64,000 nt of DNA, taken from the NCBI RefSeq assembly GCF_000524195.1, contig NW_020170382.1, forward strand, positions 2,964,771 to 3,028,770, in the 5' to 3' direction. The DNA is from Echinococcus granulosus (taxonomy: Eukaryota; Platyhelminthes; Cestoda; Cyclophyllidea; Taeniidae). Under the pieces are notes generated by a model. It saw only the letters and a list, made by a program, of their open reading frames with translations, searched no databases and was not told the DNA's origin. Position 1 is the first letter of the stretch, and every line of letters starts with the position of its first letter. This document shows positions 1 to 10,620 of this stretch, one piece after another. The position numbers were made by a program, and so were the translations under genes.

Positions 1-1075
1 TTATCTGGGAACAGAGTTTAAATGGGGTGTTGGTAAAGTTTTTTCCCAAACGCTAACTGCAACACATTGTTCCAACCCTTACTCGATATCAGCCTATGAT
101 AGCATGATGAAAGAAAGTAATTAAGTCTTGATTAAAGGCTGCAGTTGATTGGCCTAAAGATTGTACCCAGGAGTCCAACCCTATATTATCCTAGCCAGTT
201 CGGTATGTCGTAGGTGGAGATGCCTCTCACTCACTGGATAAATAGCCAATAATTGAGTAACATGGCAATAATTCTTCATTCGTTCACTTTGAAATCTGCC
301 AAATAAACATATGAAGCTGAACCGCCATGGTTAGTAATAAAAACACTTTACCCCACTTTTTTGACACATGGTGCTTCTGCTGCGTTAGTAAGGAAACGGT
401 AAAAAGCACAAAAATTTCCATTTTGAAAACCTAAGCGCCACCTTGAAACGTTTCAAATTCGACAAGGGAAAACAATTTTAACTTTACAAATAAACTAGTA
501 GTAAATACCTCCAATACCCGAGTGCAATGGAAGCCTACTGTCCAACTGATGGATGACCTGAAAATATGGCCTGAAGACTAGATCCTCTTAAATCCACCTC
601 AAACTGATTCTTGAATCACCAATCTTTTAAATGTAGCATTCAATTTTTCAGTAGAACCAAGGTCTCAAAACCAAAAAAACTCAGCAAATACAATGTTGGA
701 GAGCAAAATTCAACGAATAGAAACATGTGGTTCAAATGAACGAAAAAAATCCCTCAATGCTTGAATATGACATAAGGCATTAATTTAAAAATGAACTATT
801 CGACTCAAATCAACAATTATGCCTGGTAATTAAAACCTCTTTAATTTTGTCCCCCAGTAAAACCAAAAAAAGGCTGGTCTCATCGCCGCCTAAAAATTGA
901 TATACTTCAAGTGGATTATTTATTACTCAGGTATAATTGAGGACACTAATCTTTTAAGGGACCATTGACCTCCCTAACGATTTAAAAATTACGCCTATTG
1001 ACCGACCTCTGCTTATTCCACCTCCCCTCACACATAGTGACATCATTTCCACGACTGAAGCGAAAAGCAACTCAC
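1..1075 (-). other. Intron of the TBC gene (continues beyond the left edge)
   Basis: This follows the donor site GTGAGT at 1075-1070 (minus strand), which closes the fourth visible TBC1D10-like exon. The next expected exon should carry the YxQ glutamine-finger motif of the TBC domain. I looked for it on the minus strand here and saw no open stretch resembling it, so the rest of the domain probably lies to the left of position 1. The sequence is AT-rich and nothing else was recognised. Confidence 0.6.
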
Positions 1076-1503
1076 CCGCAACTATTTTTGGAGCAGAAGA
1101 GTTCATGGAAGGGGAATTGGCGATGAATGTCCTTGCGTATCTGGTCGCATGTCGCCGGATCGCCTTCCCGGGCTGCATAAGAGGCGTAGAGCACGTAAGG
1201 ATCGGGTGGGGAGGAGGAAGCTGGTGCTACCAGAGTCGCCTCACGCTCCTTTGCGGCAGCAGCGGAGGAGGCTCCGAGGATGTGCTGATCACGTAGCATG
1301 AGGAGGGAGAGGGGTGGGGAGGAGCTGTCACCAGTATTGTCCGCGTCCACGTCGATGCCGTCGGAGGAGCGGTTTGTGGAGGAGAGGGTGGAGAATCGTG
1401 AAGAGATGGGGGAGGCCTCACCACCGCACCCGTCATCGAGGAAAAGACGGCTGTGCAGCGCCAAGGCGGGCGAGTTGAGAGAGGAGTCGGCTGCACCTGA
1501 AGC
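1076..1503 (-). CDS. TBC1D10/EPI64-like Rab GAP, exon 4 (residues 364-506, arginine finger)
   Basis: This exon carries the diagnostic part of the protein. Residues 485-491 read IRKDIHR, an exact IxxDxxR TBC motif in which R491 would be the catalytic arginine finger, followed by QFPFHELF, which closely matches the EPI64/TBC1D10 family. TBC proteins stimulate GTP hydrolysis on Rab GTPases; TBC1D10 members are known to act on Rab27, Rab35 and Rab8, but the substrate here cannot be read from sequence. The first ~115 residues are Ser/Gly/Ala-rich and have no family counterpart. The acceptor is CCATAG (phase 0); the donor is GG|GTGAGT (phase 2). A second acceptor, TTCAG at about 1496-1492, would give the wrong phase. 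The exon boundaries rest on phase agreement and the motif. The gene is 3'-incomplete in this window. Confidence 0.85.
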
Positions 1504-2766
1504 CTATGGTTGAGACGGAACTATCTCATCAACGCATTCATCACTCTTTTACTCTTCCCATGATAGATTCAGCGACATATGGATTGCTTAAATGCAGCTA
1601 CGCTGACCACTCGAGTAAACGTTCGTTAATAAACAGTGAGCATCTGAATAGTGTTTAAAAAGAAGCTTTCAAGGGACTGAGAAAGTTCCTACTTCTTAAA
1701 CTACGAGGGCATTTCAAACTAGAACTTTTAACCTAATAGGTGTAAAAAGGGACGCTGCCATGGCGGTGATGCAGATATCAGCACGCGACAACGGTGGCCT
1801 GTCAATTGTAGTCTGCGCGAATGTTGTGAGTCGCTCCAGACAGAAGACGACAGTAGTAATGCGTGCATGGAGCAGCATGTGATACATTCACTCGATAATG
1901 GTGTAAACCCCATCGATATTTACAAGAGACTTTAAGCATCTTACGACGATAAGGCGCTCAATTGGGGCAAGACATTTAAGCGGTCGGAGGTTTATCGATG
2001 GCGAATCTCAGCCTAAATCACCCATTTCCTTAACCAGTCACAAAACTACACAAGGGACGAGTCTTTCTGCAGAGGTGGTGAGAAAGATTATTTACGAATG
2101 TTTGCAATTTCTACAGGCTAGCGCGCACTGGACACCAAGAAAGCTTTCACTCTTGATTGACACGATAAACCTTAGTGACTAATCATCTAATCTTTCCATT
2201 TATTAAGTAAGCACTGGAATAAGTAAGCGAATATAGCAAAGGACCATTTCAGGAGGTAAAAGTATTTTATATACGCGAAAATTTATTCTTGTTGTAATCC
2301 TAGAGGTTCCGGCCTGACGTGAACGCCCCTCGTAACTAATTCGGGAATTTGTAGTACGGTTCCCGGCTTAGAGTCAGTAGAAGTGGGAACAGATGATACA
2401 CAATTTACGCAGTGTGGATTAAGTTGGAAATGCAAAAAACAAAAAGCACTTCTTTGCAATCCAACAATTGAGCAGATTCAAAAACCATTAGCTTATGCGA
2501 TACAGATGGAGATTCAGATCCTGGAAGTTAGGGCATTGGCCGAAATGGAAGATTCGTGAAAATGGAAAAGGCGTATTGGATCAAATTAAAAAAATTCGAA
2601 CCAAAACCCTCAAGACAATGGGGGAAACACCTAAATATTTCTTTTTACAAGACAATTTCGAGCAAAATTTCCTATCAAATCGAGAATGCTTGCACAGAGC
2701 AAAGAGTACGAAGTGAAAAAATTCGCTCCCGACCAGCAACAAATTTCGTCACGCAAAATCACGCAC
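1504..2766 (-). other. TBC gene intron 3 (about 1.26 kb)
   Basis: This is bounded by donor GTGCGTG at 2766 and acceptor CCATAG ending at 1504 on the minus strand; both are phase 0. A slightly GC-richer patch at about 1740-1900 holds a short open frame on each strand, but I recognised no domain. A short open frame at 2495-2716 (+) also looks like chance. No repeat or RNA gene was seen. Confidence 0.6.
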
Positions 2767-3331
2767 CCGCAAACTCTCAGCCGAGCTCTCAGCGACTGAA
2801 AAGAAGTTACTCGAGTTGGTGAGAGAGTAGGCGTCCATTGAGACGCCTGTAGAGGTAGTGGTGGTGGTGCTATCACTGGGTTTTGGACCGCCACCCCTCC
2901 CTCCACCCCCACCCTCGTCCCCACCACCAGCCTCACCGCCGTTATTGTTGCTAATGGCGATACCAAGGTAGGCGGCGGAGGGCAGGGCGGCACTGTAGGT
3001 GCGCGAACGCTCCCCACTCCCTTCGGGACTGACGAGCGCTTCACCACGCTGGAAAAAGTTCGACGCATCCGTCTCCTCCGTGTCCATCAGCTGGAGGACC
3101 GATGCCTCATTGCCAGTGTCAGCAGAGGCGACGGAGTCAACGGCAACTGTAGAGACAGTAGCGGTGATGGAGTTGAGGCGAAAGAGGGAGCTAAACTTGC
3201 GGAAAGACTTGAACTGGTTGGACGCCTTATGACGCGAAAAGTTGGTGCGGCGGACCGAGGGACTAGATGGAGCGTTGGGGACAGCAGAATGAGGTATTAA
3301 CGGTGGTAAACTCCGTGGCGGCACCGCTTGT
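2767..3331 (-). CDS. TBC1D10/EPI64-like Rab GAP, exon 3 (low-complexity insert, residues 176-363)
   Basis: This is an uninterrupted 188-residue reading frame on the minus strand. It joins exon 2 in phase (acceptor CTTTAG at 3337-3332; one base completes Ser175) and leaves at donor CGG|GTGCGT in phase 0. The sequence is Ser/Pro/Arg-rich at first, then has a Gly-rich run (about residues 300-320) and a Thr run, with no domain that I recognise. It sits inside what is a continuous TBC domain in the human relatives, so it is an unusually large insertion, probably an exposed disordered loop. The coding strand over 2882-2945 is very G-rich. It is called coding because it is GC-rich, open and phase-compatible on both sides; it could be an alternatively used exon, although skipping it would break the frame. 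Confidence 0.75.
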
Positions 3332-6300
3332 CTAAAGTTCAGGAGGAGGTGTAAAAACGTCCCTACTAGTCTTTGAATAGTTTTTTTGCCATATTAAATT
3401 AATCGAAGTTGCTATAGCTTCTCACTCTAAATACCCCTATTAACCCTCAGTCAACTTGAAAGCCACGGTGAAACCGTAAGAATTAAAAAATTGCAGTTTT
3501 TACACCTAAAATCGAATAAAGTGAACGTTTATTGCTGCTAAGATTGTCTCTCGATTCCCATCTCATCTCACTGAGGAAAGTATGTCACTTGTCTTCACCA
3601 CTTAAAACCAAAACAAAAATTACACTAGACAATCCAAAAGTAAATTCAGTGAGAGCCTTTTCCTTCGAAAAATCGAATAAGACTTTACAGTGGATTCCTT
3701 ATATACAAAAAAACAATACGCACCTAGACGCACCCTCCAGTCTTGACAGGCTTACTCAAGGTGTTGTCCGATGAGTAGTCAGTCCAGTCTCTTGCTGCCT
3801 AACAAAAGAGCGACCTCTGGCTTTCCCTATTCAATTGCTCACACACGGCAAGAGCTGGAGGAAATCGCACTGCTGATATCACCGGTCAGGAAACGCCTCT
3901 TTGCAGTTTAGGTCAAAAAATCCGAAAACATGTAATGACTCGTGATTAATGTCAATGCGTTTCGATGGACAATTTAGTAAAGGCGACATTGAAGAATTAT
4001 TTTCAATTGCAGGAAATCCGGAGTGATATGTCGGAAAACTAATTAACAACCTAGTTTCTTGAAGGAAGACGCGGAGCTTCACCCTTTCTTTTAAAAGTAA
4101 ACCCAATAAATTAATTTAAGGTAGATTCTTGAACCATCTGCATATTAGACGGAGTTCAAAACAAGAGTTCATTGATTTCACGGATTAGGAGCTTGCAAAA
4201 TTATTGTGAGTGATCGAGTTGGCAGGATATCTCTGAGAAGCTCAATGCACTAAGAACGTGTCGAACGGATGAATCGACCTTTACCACATTACTTAGTGCT
4301 GCATGACGCTTCAAGAGGACCAATGATTACACTCCTCTACCGATTTCCGATATAGCATTTGACAAGTATTAGAAAGCAAGCGATCGGATAGGGGAAAAAC
4401 CGTTCGCCAGTTCAAGTATTTATTTCAGAAGAAAATTCGATTGACACGAAACTAACTAAAAATTGAATTAAAAGTTGCTCTCTGAAACAAAGATGCCATA
4501 ATAGAGTTGCAGGAAATTAATTTGTTAGGCGGGATGTGGCGATTCCCGTTATAAATAAGGCATCTTTCATGCTTTCTTAAAGTGGATGAGAAGACCGAAA
4601 TTGTCACTTGACGTAATTTTACCGATGTAGAGTGGACAAGACTTGTAACTGTGGAATTTGGGCGTTGCAGAGGCAAAAAAAGACACATTCATTCCATTAA
4701 CATCTGTTAAAGAACCAATTTTACAGTCTTGGTAACGACGATTGCCAAAGACCATGACATGAACTGGAGGAAGATAAAAAGCCCAAGAAATCGCAAAAAT
4801 TGAGTGGACAGTAAAATCAAAATTAATCCATTATTGCGGTGTTTAGTAATTCCAATTGGTGCATGACGAGTCGGACACTTGACGATATAAAAAAAAACCG
4901 CTGCAAAAATCATAATATTTTCTTTCCAAAATTTTGTATTAAGTAGTTTTCTTAAAAATCACCTAGCAGAAAAGCCTAGGAGTAAGTGAGGAAAATAATT
5001 ATCTAGCGAAATTGTAAAATTAACGAAAGATTATTGAGAAAAGTTTTCGTGTTGATTAACAGAGTTCCCCACGAACCTTCATTCTGTTAAAATTCCAACA
5101 GAAAAAAACCGATGGATGAAGCGGAAGGAAAGTGGTGCACAGAAAGTGCTAGCAAAAAAAGCAAATTAAAAACAGGTCATTTACTTCAAATACTTAAGGA
5201 TGTTAAACTCAAGACAAACAACGATATTATCAAAGTTGACCATATCTTCCTTTTACATATTCAATCCACTAAATTGGCAGTGTCTACCCAATTGATGACA
5301 CAGAAGTCGTGTCTCGTTTGTACGATGATACAGAGCTGGCCAGGTAAAGATAATGTGCGATTTTGGGATTAAACACAAACGCACAGCGCTTCGTGTGTGC
5401 ACAGGCTAGTGCACGCATGTATGCCTGAGGTGATATAAACACCACTTTACCGCAAATTCCGGCGTACAGGAATCAAAACGCAAGTTTAGAAAAAAACTCA
5501 TTAAGTTCATATTCGGGTGAACAGTGGAAAGGAGGTAACAGTAATATTATAACGGCGCAAAGACGTTCATAGTAGAACACTGAAGAAATAATCAGAGTAG
5601 TGATTTCATGATTGGGAATAAGCCACTCACAGAGAGGCATTTAAGGGAGACTGCTTTTTAATGGGAAACGAGATGCCAAGATATACGCAAAATTATTGCT
5701 CAAGAAAACGTTCCACATTACAGAAAGATGAGTAAACGCTCTTGAAAACGCAAAGTTGGGATAGCCAACAAGACCAAACCTCCGAAGCCCTCGCAGAGAT
5801 TTGGTACAGTAACTTTAAAATGACTGAAAGTTTGAAAAATTCGATCATTTAATGATGATAAAACAAGTTTAATCCGGTGTGTCTATTAGTATTGCCAACT
5901 GGGAGACAATATTGACAGTTGACATCGAGCCGCACTGACTGCTAGAGACCTGTAATCATGGCCTGGAATAAACTGTGATGACAAGACAAACATGCGAAAA
6001 CTTTTACCAAGACGTATTCAACAAGCTGACTCAAACCTGGGGACTCCATCCGAAGATCCCTGTCTCAGAAAGCACATAAAAGTCTTAATATGGCTATATA
6101 GATTGAGAAACGCAATGAACTCTACCGCCTCCAAGGTTAGATCAATCCACATTAAGATAATCCAGCGAATGAAGCTATTTGCTGAGCGTCTGAGTAGGTA
6201 TAAAGTGATAGCCATAAACACAACGACAAAATAGAAAACCCACATAATGTTAATTGACTCAAATACCCGTGCCAAATGCAACGGAACTGAAATCGTACAA

Positions 6301-8106
6301 TCTACGCATAGGAAATACATCATTCGAACTAACTACCTTACAGTTTCTATATGCATTTCAATCAGTTAATTAACTTTAGACAATTTAAAACAACAGATAA
6401 TACAACGAAGCAGTGAGAAAATACGGGTTTAAAATATCAAAAGGTAGTAGCTAGCATAACGAAGACAAGATCGGGGGACGGCATGCATTGGCTTGAGTAC
6501 TTCCTTCCCAGTTAGGGTGGTTCCTGATAGGAATCTTTAAGAACCCGACAAAGAAATAACTTTTCACCTAACCTACTGTCGGCAACTCACCGAAATTCTT
6601 GACCAACTCCTGCATAGCCAAAATTCTTCCTTCTGAACCAGATAAGTGAAACGACAAAAAATCCGTATGCTTTAAAATGAAAATAATTGGCTCGACAGGA
6701 ACGATGTGCATATTCACGAATTTTATACGAGGTATTATGGTCAACCAATCACTTACAAAATTATGACTTTAGGTGGTGGGGGAGGCAGTAAGTTTTGAGA
6801 TAGGCTTTAAAAATGTACCATCCATATCTAGACGCCCTTTCTATAACAAAAAGCGCACAAAATGACGCCTCTCGAAAGCATTCAAATCGATATCTCCAGG
6901 TTCCTGCAGGTAAAATAGCAAAGCACCAAATAAGTGACAAAAACAGGATAAAATAAAAAATAGGACGAAACAAAAAGGGAGAAGGAGGTATCACAAGAAG
7001 TGCATATGTCACTCATATCACCAATTAAGAATACCGAATAAAAATTAAAGTGCAGGAGTTAACAAAGGCAGAAGGTGATGAGGCACAAGTGCAACGGTGT
7101 TAAAAACATCTTAGATGAAATATTATGGAACTTATTTGAATGAGAATCGGTAAGGAAAGGAGTTGTGATCTACACGTTGGTACCACCTTCCCAAGACTCG
7201 CTTTCAAATCGGTCCAAAAGCCTCATATATCTGGTTTACCCATCCCTTGCCTGAAAGCATGATCTGGACACCTTTCAGGTATCTCCAGTAGGCACGTCAG
7301 ATACACATTTACTCACCAAAATCCGGTTACTGCTGAAAACGTCGTTGTCAATAAATCCAATATAGCGAACCCTGCACTCGTTCAACAGCTAATCAAAAAC
7401 CCCCTCCAGAGTTGAAATATTGAAAATAAAACAGCTGCTTAAAATGGAAGAGCTTTAGGGTGAAACTGCATACGTTTAACAACAGATTTAGCTACAATGG
7501 TCAACAGTCTGTAGAATATGACTATTAACGTGGTGTAATGGGCTCCAGTCCATGTTTTTAGCCTTCTAACCGCTTCATACGCCAACAATAAATCTTTTAC
7601 AGTGGTATGCTCTTACGCATTCAGAGAAGACTCAAAATACTACCGTTTAATTACAAATGAAGGAGCGAAACCAGTTGAAAGTAGGCAACATTATTCTATT
7701 CAGCTTATGGGCGTCGCAGACAGGCCACACTCACAAACGTAAACACAAAGGAAGCCCACCAGGCTGCTAAATGTTTATGCATAGAACTTTCCCTTTCCAC
7801 GCACGGAAAAATAGATAGGTGAGGCTCTTCCGATACCAAAGCAACTTAAACCTTTCAGAGTAAACAGAAAAACAAGTAAATGCGCGAAAAATTCAAATAG
7901 ATTAGACACACCTTTGTAACCGCTTCGTCGTTAGGGGTGCAGCAATATGCAGTTAGATTGTGACTCACCGATGGTAAAGAAATTCGGGGATATAGAAGAG
8001 CCTACAATGTGAGCCAGTACATGTGCGCATATCCCTTGTCTAATGTGACTGTGACTGACATGGCTGACGCATATATAGTAACAACCAAATGGGTGAGTGG
8101 ACTTAC
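3332..8106 (-). other. TBC gene intron 2 (about 4.8 kb)
   Basis: This runs from donor GTAAGT (8106-8101) to acceptor CTTTAG (3337-3332), minus strand. It is AT-rich. Several 60-130 codon open frames occur on both strands (for example 5112-5372 +, 5992-6234 +, 6018-6323 -, 6761-7012 -), but none shows a domain, flanking splice signals or unusual composition. I see no gene, RNA or clear repeat in it. Confidence 0.6.
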
Positions 8107-8460
8107 GAGGCCTCAAGAACCCGGCTCCTACCGGTGCTGGGCGAATTGGTGACCACAGTAGGGAGGCTACGAGAACCGCTGAGACGAGAAGAACTGCCAA
8201 AGAACCTGCGCAGTGGGGACACAGCTCGATCCTGCAGTTCAATGGGTTCGGCGATGTAGGCTTTGGTCTGTTCGAACTTGGTGGTTGCGCTACCCACCAG
8301 ACGTTGCCAGGCCTCACCACGCATGGAATCCGGAATGCCCTTGCGACAACGCTCTCGCAATTTTTTTATCCCCGTAGTAGACCAGTAGTCCCAGTTACGA
8401 CACATATCCAGCCATTTCATCTCGCGTGAACGCAACACATCGATAGGAGGAAGAAATTCT
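8107..8460 (-). CDS. TBC1D10/EPI64-like Rab GAP, exon 2 (start of TBC domain, residues 58-175)
   Basis: This exon opens the TBC domain. Residues 64-76 ([13 protein letters not shown]) and 96-109 ([14 protein letters not shown]) match the conserved start of EPI64/TBC1D10 proteins, where the usual pattern is RESKWLDM and then GIPxSLRGxAW. R104 and W108 belong to the conserved RGxxW element. After about residue 120 the family resemblance stops, and the remainder (Ser/Arg-rich, around [12 protein letters not shown]) begins the long insert. The acceptor is a good one (TTCTCCAG, ending at 8461) and the donor is GTAAGT at 8106; both junctions are phase 2. The protein would act on Rab GTPases at cytoplasmic membrane surfaces; the specific Rab is unknown. 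Confidence 0.9.
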
Positions 8461-8507
8461 CTGGAGAAGAGGAGAGTGAATAGTCAACGTGAGAAAGTAA
8501 AAATTAC
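8461..8507 (-). other. Very short TBC gene intron 1 (47 nt)
   Basis: The donor is AA|GTAATT at 8507 and the acceptor is CTCTTCTCCAG ending at 8461 on the minus strand. Removing it restores a lysine codon (Lys57) and joins two stretches that both match TBC1D10 proteins, so the call is firm despite the small size. Confidence 0.85.
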
Positions 8508-8677
8508 TTGGTGGGATCAGTGTACTGCTGGCCCCCACTAAACCCATATCGATCGACGACGATGGGAGAGGAGACTTCGGATTCTTCAAAATCTGTGCCC
8601 TCGGACTCCATATCTTCGCTCTCTGCCAAAACTGGCACCCGAGCCATGACGTCCAGGTGATCGAAACTCTCGTTCAT
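8508..8677 (-). CDS. TBC1D10/EPI64-like Rab GAP, exon 1 (residues 1-57)
   Basis: This is the first coding exon. It starts MNESFDHLDV, passes through an acidic patch (residues 19-34) and reaches VDRYGFSGG (41-49), which corresponds to the DKFGF element just ahead of the TBC domain in EPI64/TBC1D10 proteins. The ATG at 8677-8675 was chosen because a splice acceptor (TTCACTTTAG) ends two bases upstream, and the resulting amino-terminal length before DRYGF is similar to family members. An upstream coding exon feeding phase 1 into this acceptor cannot be excluded. The donor is AA|GTAATT (phase 2). The gene points left, away from the receptor gene. Confidence 0.8.
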
Positions 8678-8692
8678 AGCTAAAGTGAACAA
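8678..8692 (-). promoter_or_regulatory. Splice acceptor just before the TBC start codon
   Basis: TTGTTCACTTTAG ends at 8680, so a mature exon beginning at 8679 would carry only two untranslated bases before the ATG. This suggests either a separate 5' untranslated exon upstream or a spliced-leader trans-splice site, both of which are known in flatworms. A donor-like GTAAGAAAGG at 9840-9831 (minus strand) could end such an upstream exon, but this is unsupported beyond its sequence. Confidence 0.5.
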
Positions 8693-10039
8693 CCAAATTG
8701 AATCAACAATCGAGTTTGCGTAGGCTCAGCGCAACAAAACTAACGGTAATCTTTAATAAGTTTTTCAGGACAGCATGTGTACCTAGAGACTAAAACGCGA
8801 TGTCAAAAACAAAATAGGTCAAAAAGCTTAAATAACAAAATAATGCAAAAATTGCAATAATAAACAGCCCATAAGTAGATAACGAGAAATGGCATATCTA
8901 CTTTAAGTGAGGCAAATTAAGGGGTTCAGCGGAACCATGAAGTTGTGGCATAAAGACCCAACAAAAGCATAGTAGCAAAAAATTACCAGTATGATAAGCT
9001 CACACAAAAATATAGACAAAAATGCAAAAGATGGGGGAAAAAAGAGTCATTAAGGAAAACTTTGGGGGGGGGGGAATAATTACACCTGAAAGGAAAAATA
9101 AGACAACCTAGCACTGGAAATCATGCAACAAAGAACGATAGTACAGATACCAATGATTCTAACTAGTCGATGTGTTCCTCAAGCTGAAAAGTCCACACAT
9201 TTTTACAAAAACGATACAAGCATCCAGATGCCACAAACCATTTCAATACACGAGCAAAGCTCATGGCTTAGTAAAACAAACTGGTAAAAAATTATTTAAT
9301 ACAACAAGCAACGGTTTTGTAAGTTTGTTTGTTATGTACATGCTTACTACTAAGAAATAAATATCAAGGCATGAAGATTATGAAACGTTTACCTTCAAGC
9401 ATTCATTTATTATAACATTTTTGAAACAAAACATAACCTACTAAGCAAAAGTATGATTAGAGTATTTTGAGTGTGTCCTGAGATTTCAATCAATCAAATT
9501 AGAAAACATATGCCACTGTCGTACAGTGCGTTTTTCGAAAAATTCTTTGAGCACATAAAAGCAATCATTGGCAACAATCGTTGACACATTTCACAGCAAA
9601 ATCCATTAAAATCTTACGGTGGTATAGCGTCTTCAGTCTTTTCCTTTACACTAAATTGGTCGTAATATTAGGACAGCAAATGTTTTATCAGTACCTGGCA
9701 GAAGTAAAGTGGAGCCTTAAGTATTCTTAATACCACAATGAAGATTTAACCAAATTATCAGAGTATTTTAACAATTTTAATCAAAGTACCCACATAGTAT
9801 GAGTCACACAGATTGTGCGTTTTGCATATACCTTTCTTACCTCTATGATATAGAGATCTAAGACTGCCAAACTTGGAATTATTCTAGTCTGATTCGATCT
9901 GCATCATGAGCGGCAAATTGCACGATAATAGCGGCGTAGTACAACAAGAGTATGGAAATTTGGCATCGTGACAATTACCACAACCGTCATGCGCCAAATG
10001 AAAGTCAGGTTTTCCGTAGTCATGTCGCTGCTTTGCACT
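8693..10039. other. Intergenic/5' region of the TBC gene
   Basis: AT-rich sequence with no recognisable gene. It contains a run of 11 G at 9064-9074 and a minus-strand donor-like site at 9840. The promoter of the TBC gene probably lies here or further right, but no TATA box or other element could be placed with confidence. Confidence 0.4.
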
Positions 10040-10620
10040 CAATTTTTTGGAGTTCTTGGCTGCTGTGATTCGTTCTGAGTTCCGCCTTCTGCAGCAGCTG
10101 TAAAACTTGCAACAGGTCAGGAAGAGCTCTATGTCTTCGGCGAGCAGAGTCATCATCGAAGTATAGAACTTGCCGGATGGAAATGCCCATATATTTGAGA
10201 ATAATCCTTCTCGTTAATCTAAGTGCAAGACTTCGGCTAAGTCTAAACCAAATAAGGTTGGCTTTAGAACACGACTTTAGGATAGACGTGCAAGATTGCC
10301 ACGGGATAGGGAGTGGGCACCATTGAATTGGGAATTCGCACATACCACATTTCAATTTTGCAGAGTTGCAAAGCTTAAAGAAATTTATAGTGCTTTAAAT
10401 GATACGGACAGAGTTTTCTGCAGAAAACTTGTAATCCGGATGTCTGAGAGCCGTTATATATCGACAGCCGATGCTTTTCATCCACTCTTCTACTTTTTCT
10501 GCAGCAAAATCCGTCCCATTGGCGGTCAATAATGCGCGCGACATTTCTTCTCGGGTGAAGGATGTTTGTGGTATTCCGAGGGTAAAATTTGCACTGGACG
10601 AACAAGTACTGTATACCCTT
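10040..10620 (-). mobile_element. Decayed Ty3/gypsy-type integrase fragment
   Basis: Read on the minus strand, pieces in shifting frames resemble the integrase of invertebrate Ty3/gypsy elements. At about 10405-10540 the frame reads TANGTDF, then VEEWMKSIGCRYITALRHP, then AENSVR, which parallels the family pattern TDNGTxF...EEW..SIGCRH..TAPRHP...AENFVR. At about 10130-10215 a second frame reads RRIILKYMG and LYFDDDSARRRHR, like the integrase C-terminal block. Frameshifts, in-frame stops and loss of a catalytic Asp (D to A in TAN) mark it as dead. No reverse transcriptase, gag or flanking LTR was found. It is intergenic and separate from the TBC gene, although it could form part of a long untranslated exon. 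Confidence 0.6.

Noticed and set aside
7931..8429. Open frames of 110-129 codons overlapping TBC exon 2 on both strands
   Set aside because: They are in other frames of a supported exon and show no family resemblance.
9064..9074. Run of 11 G
   Set aside because: A single homopolymer, common in such genomes and prone to sequencing error; no further structure around it.
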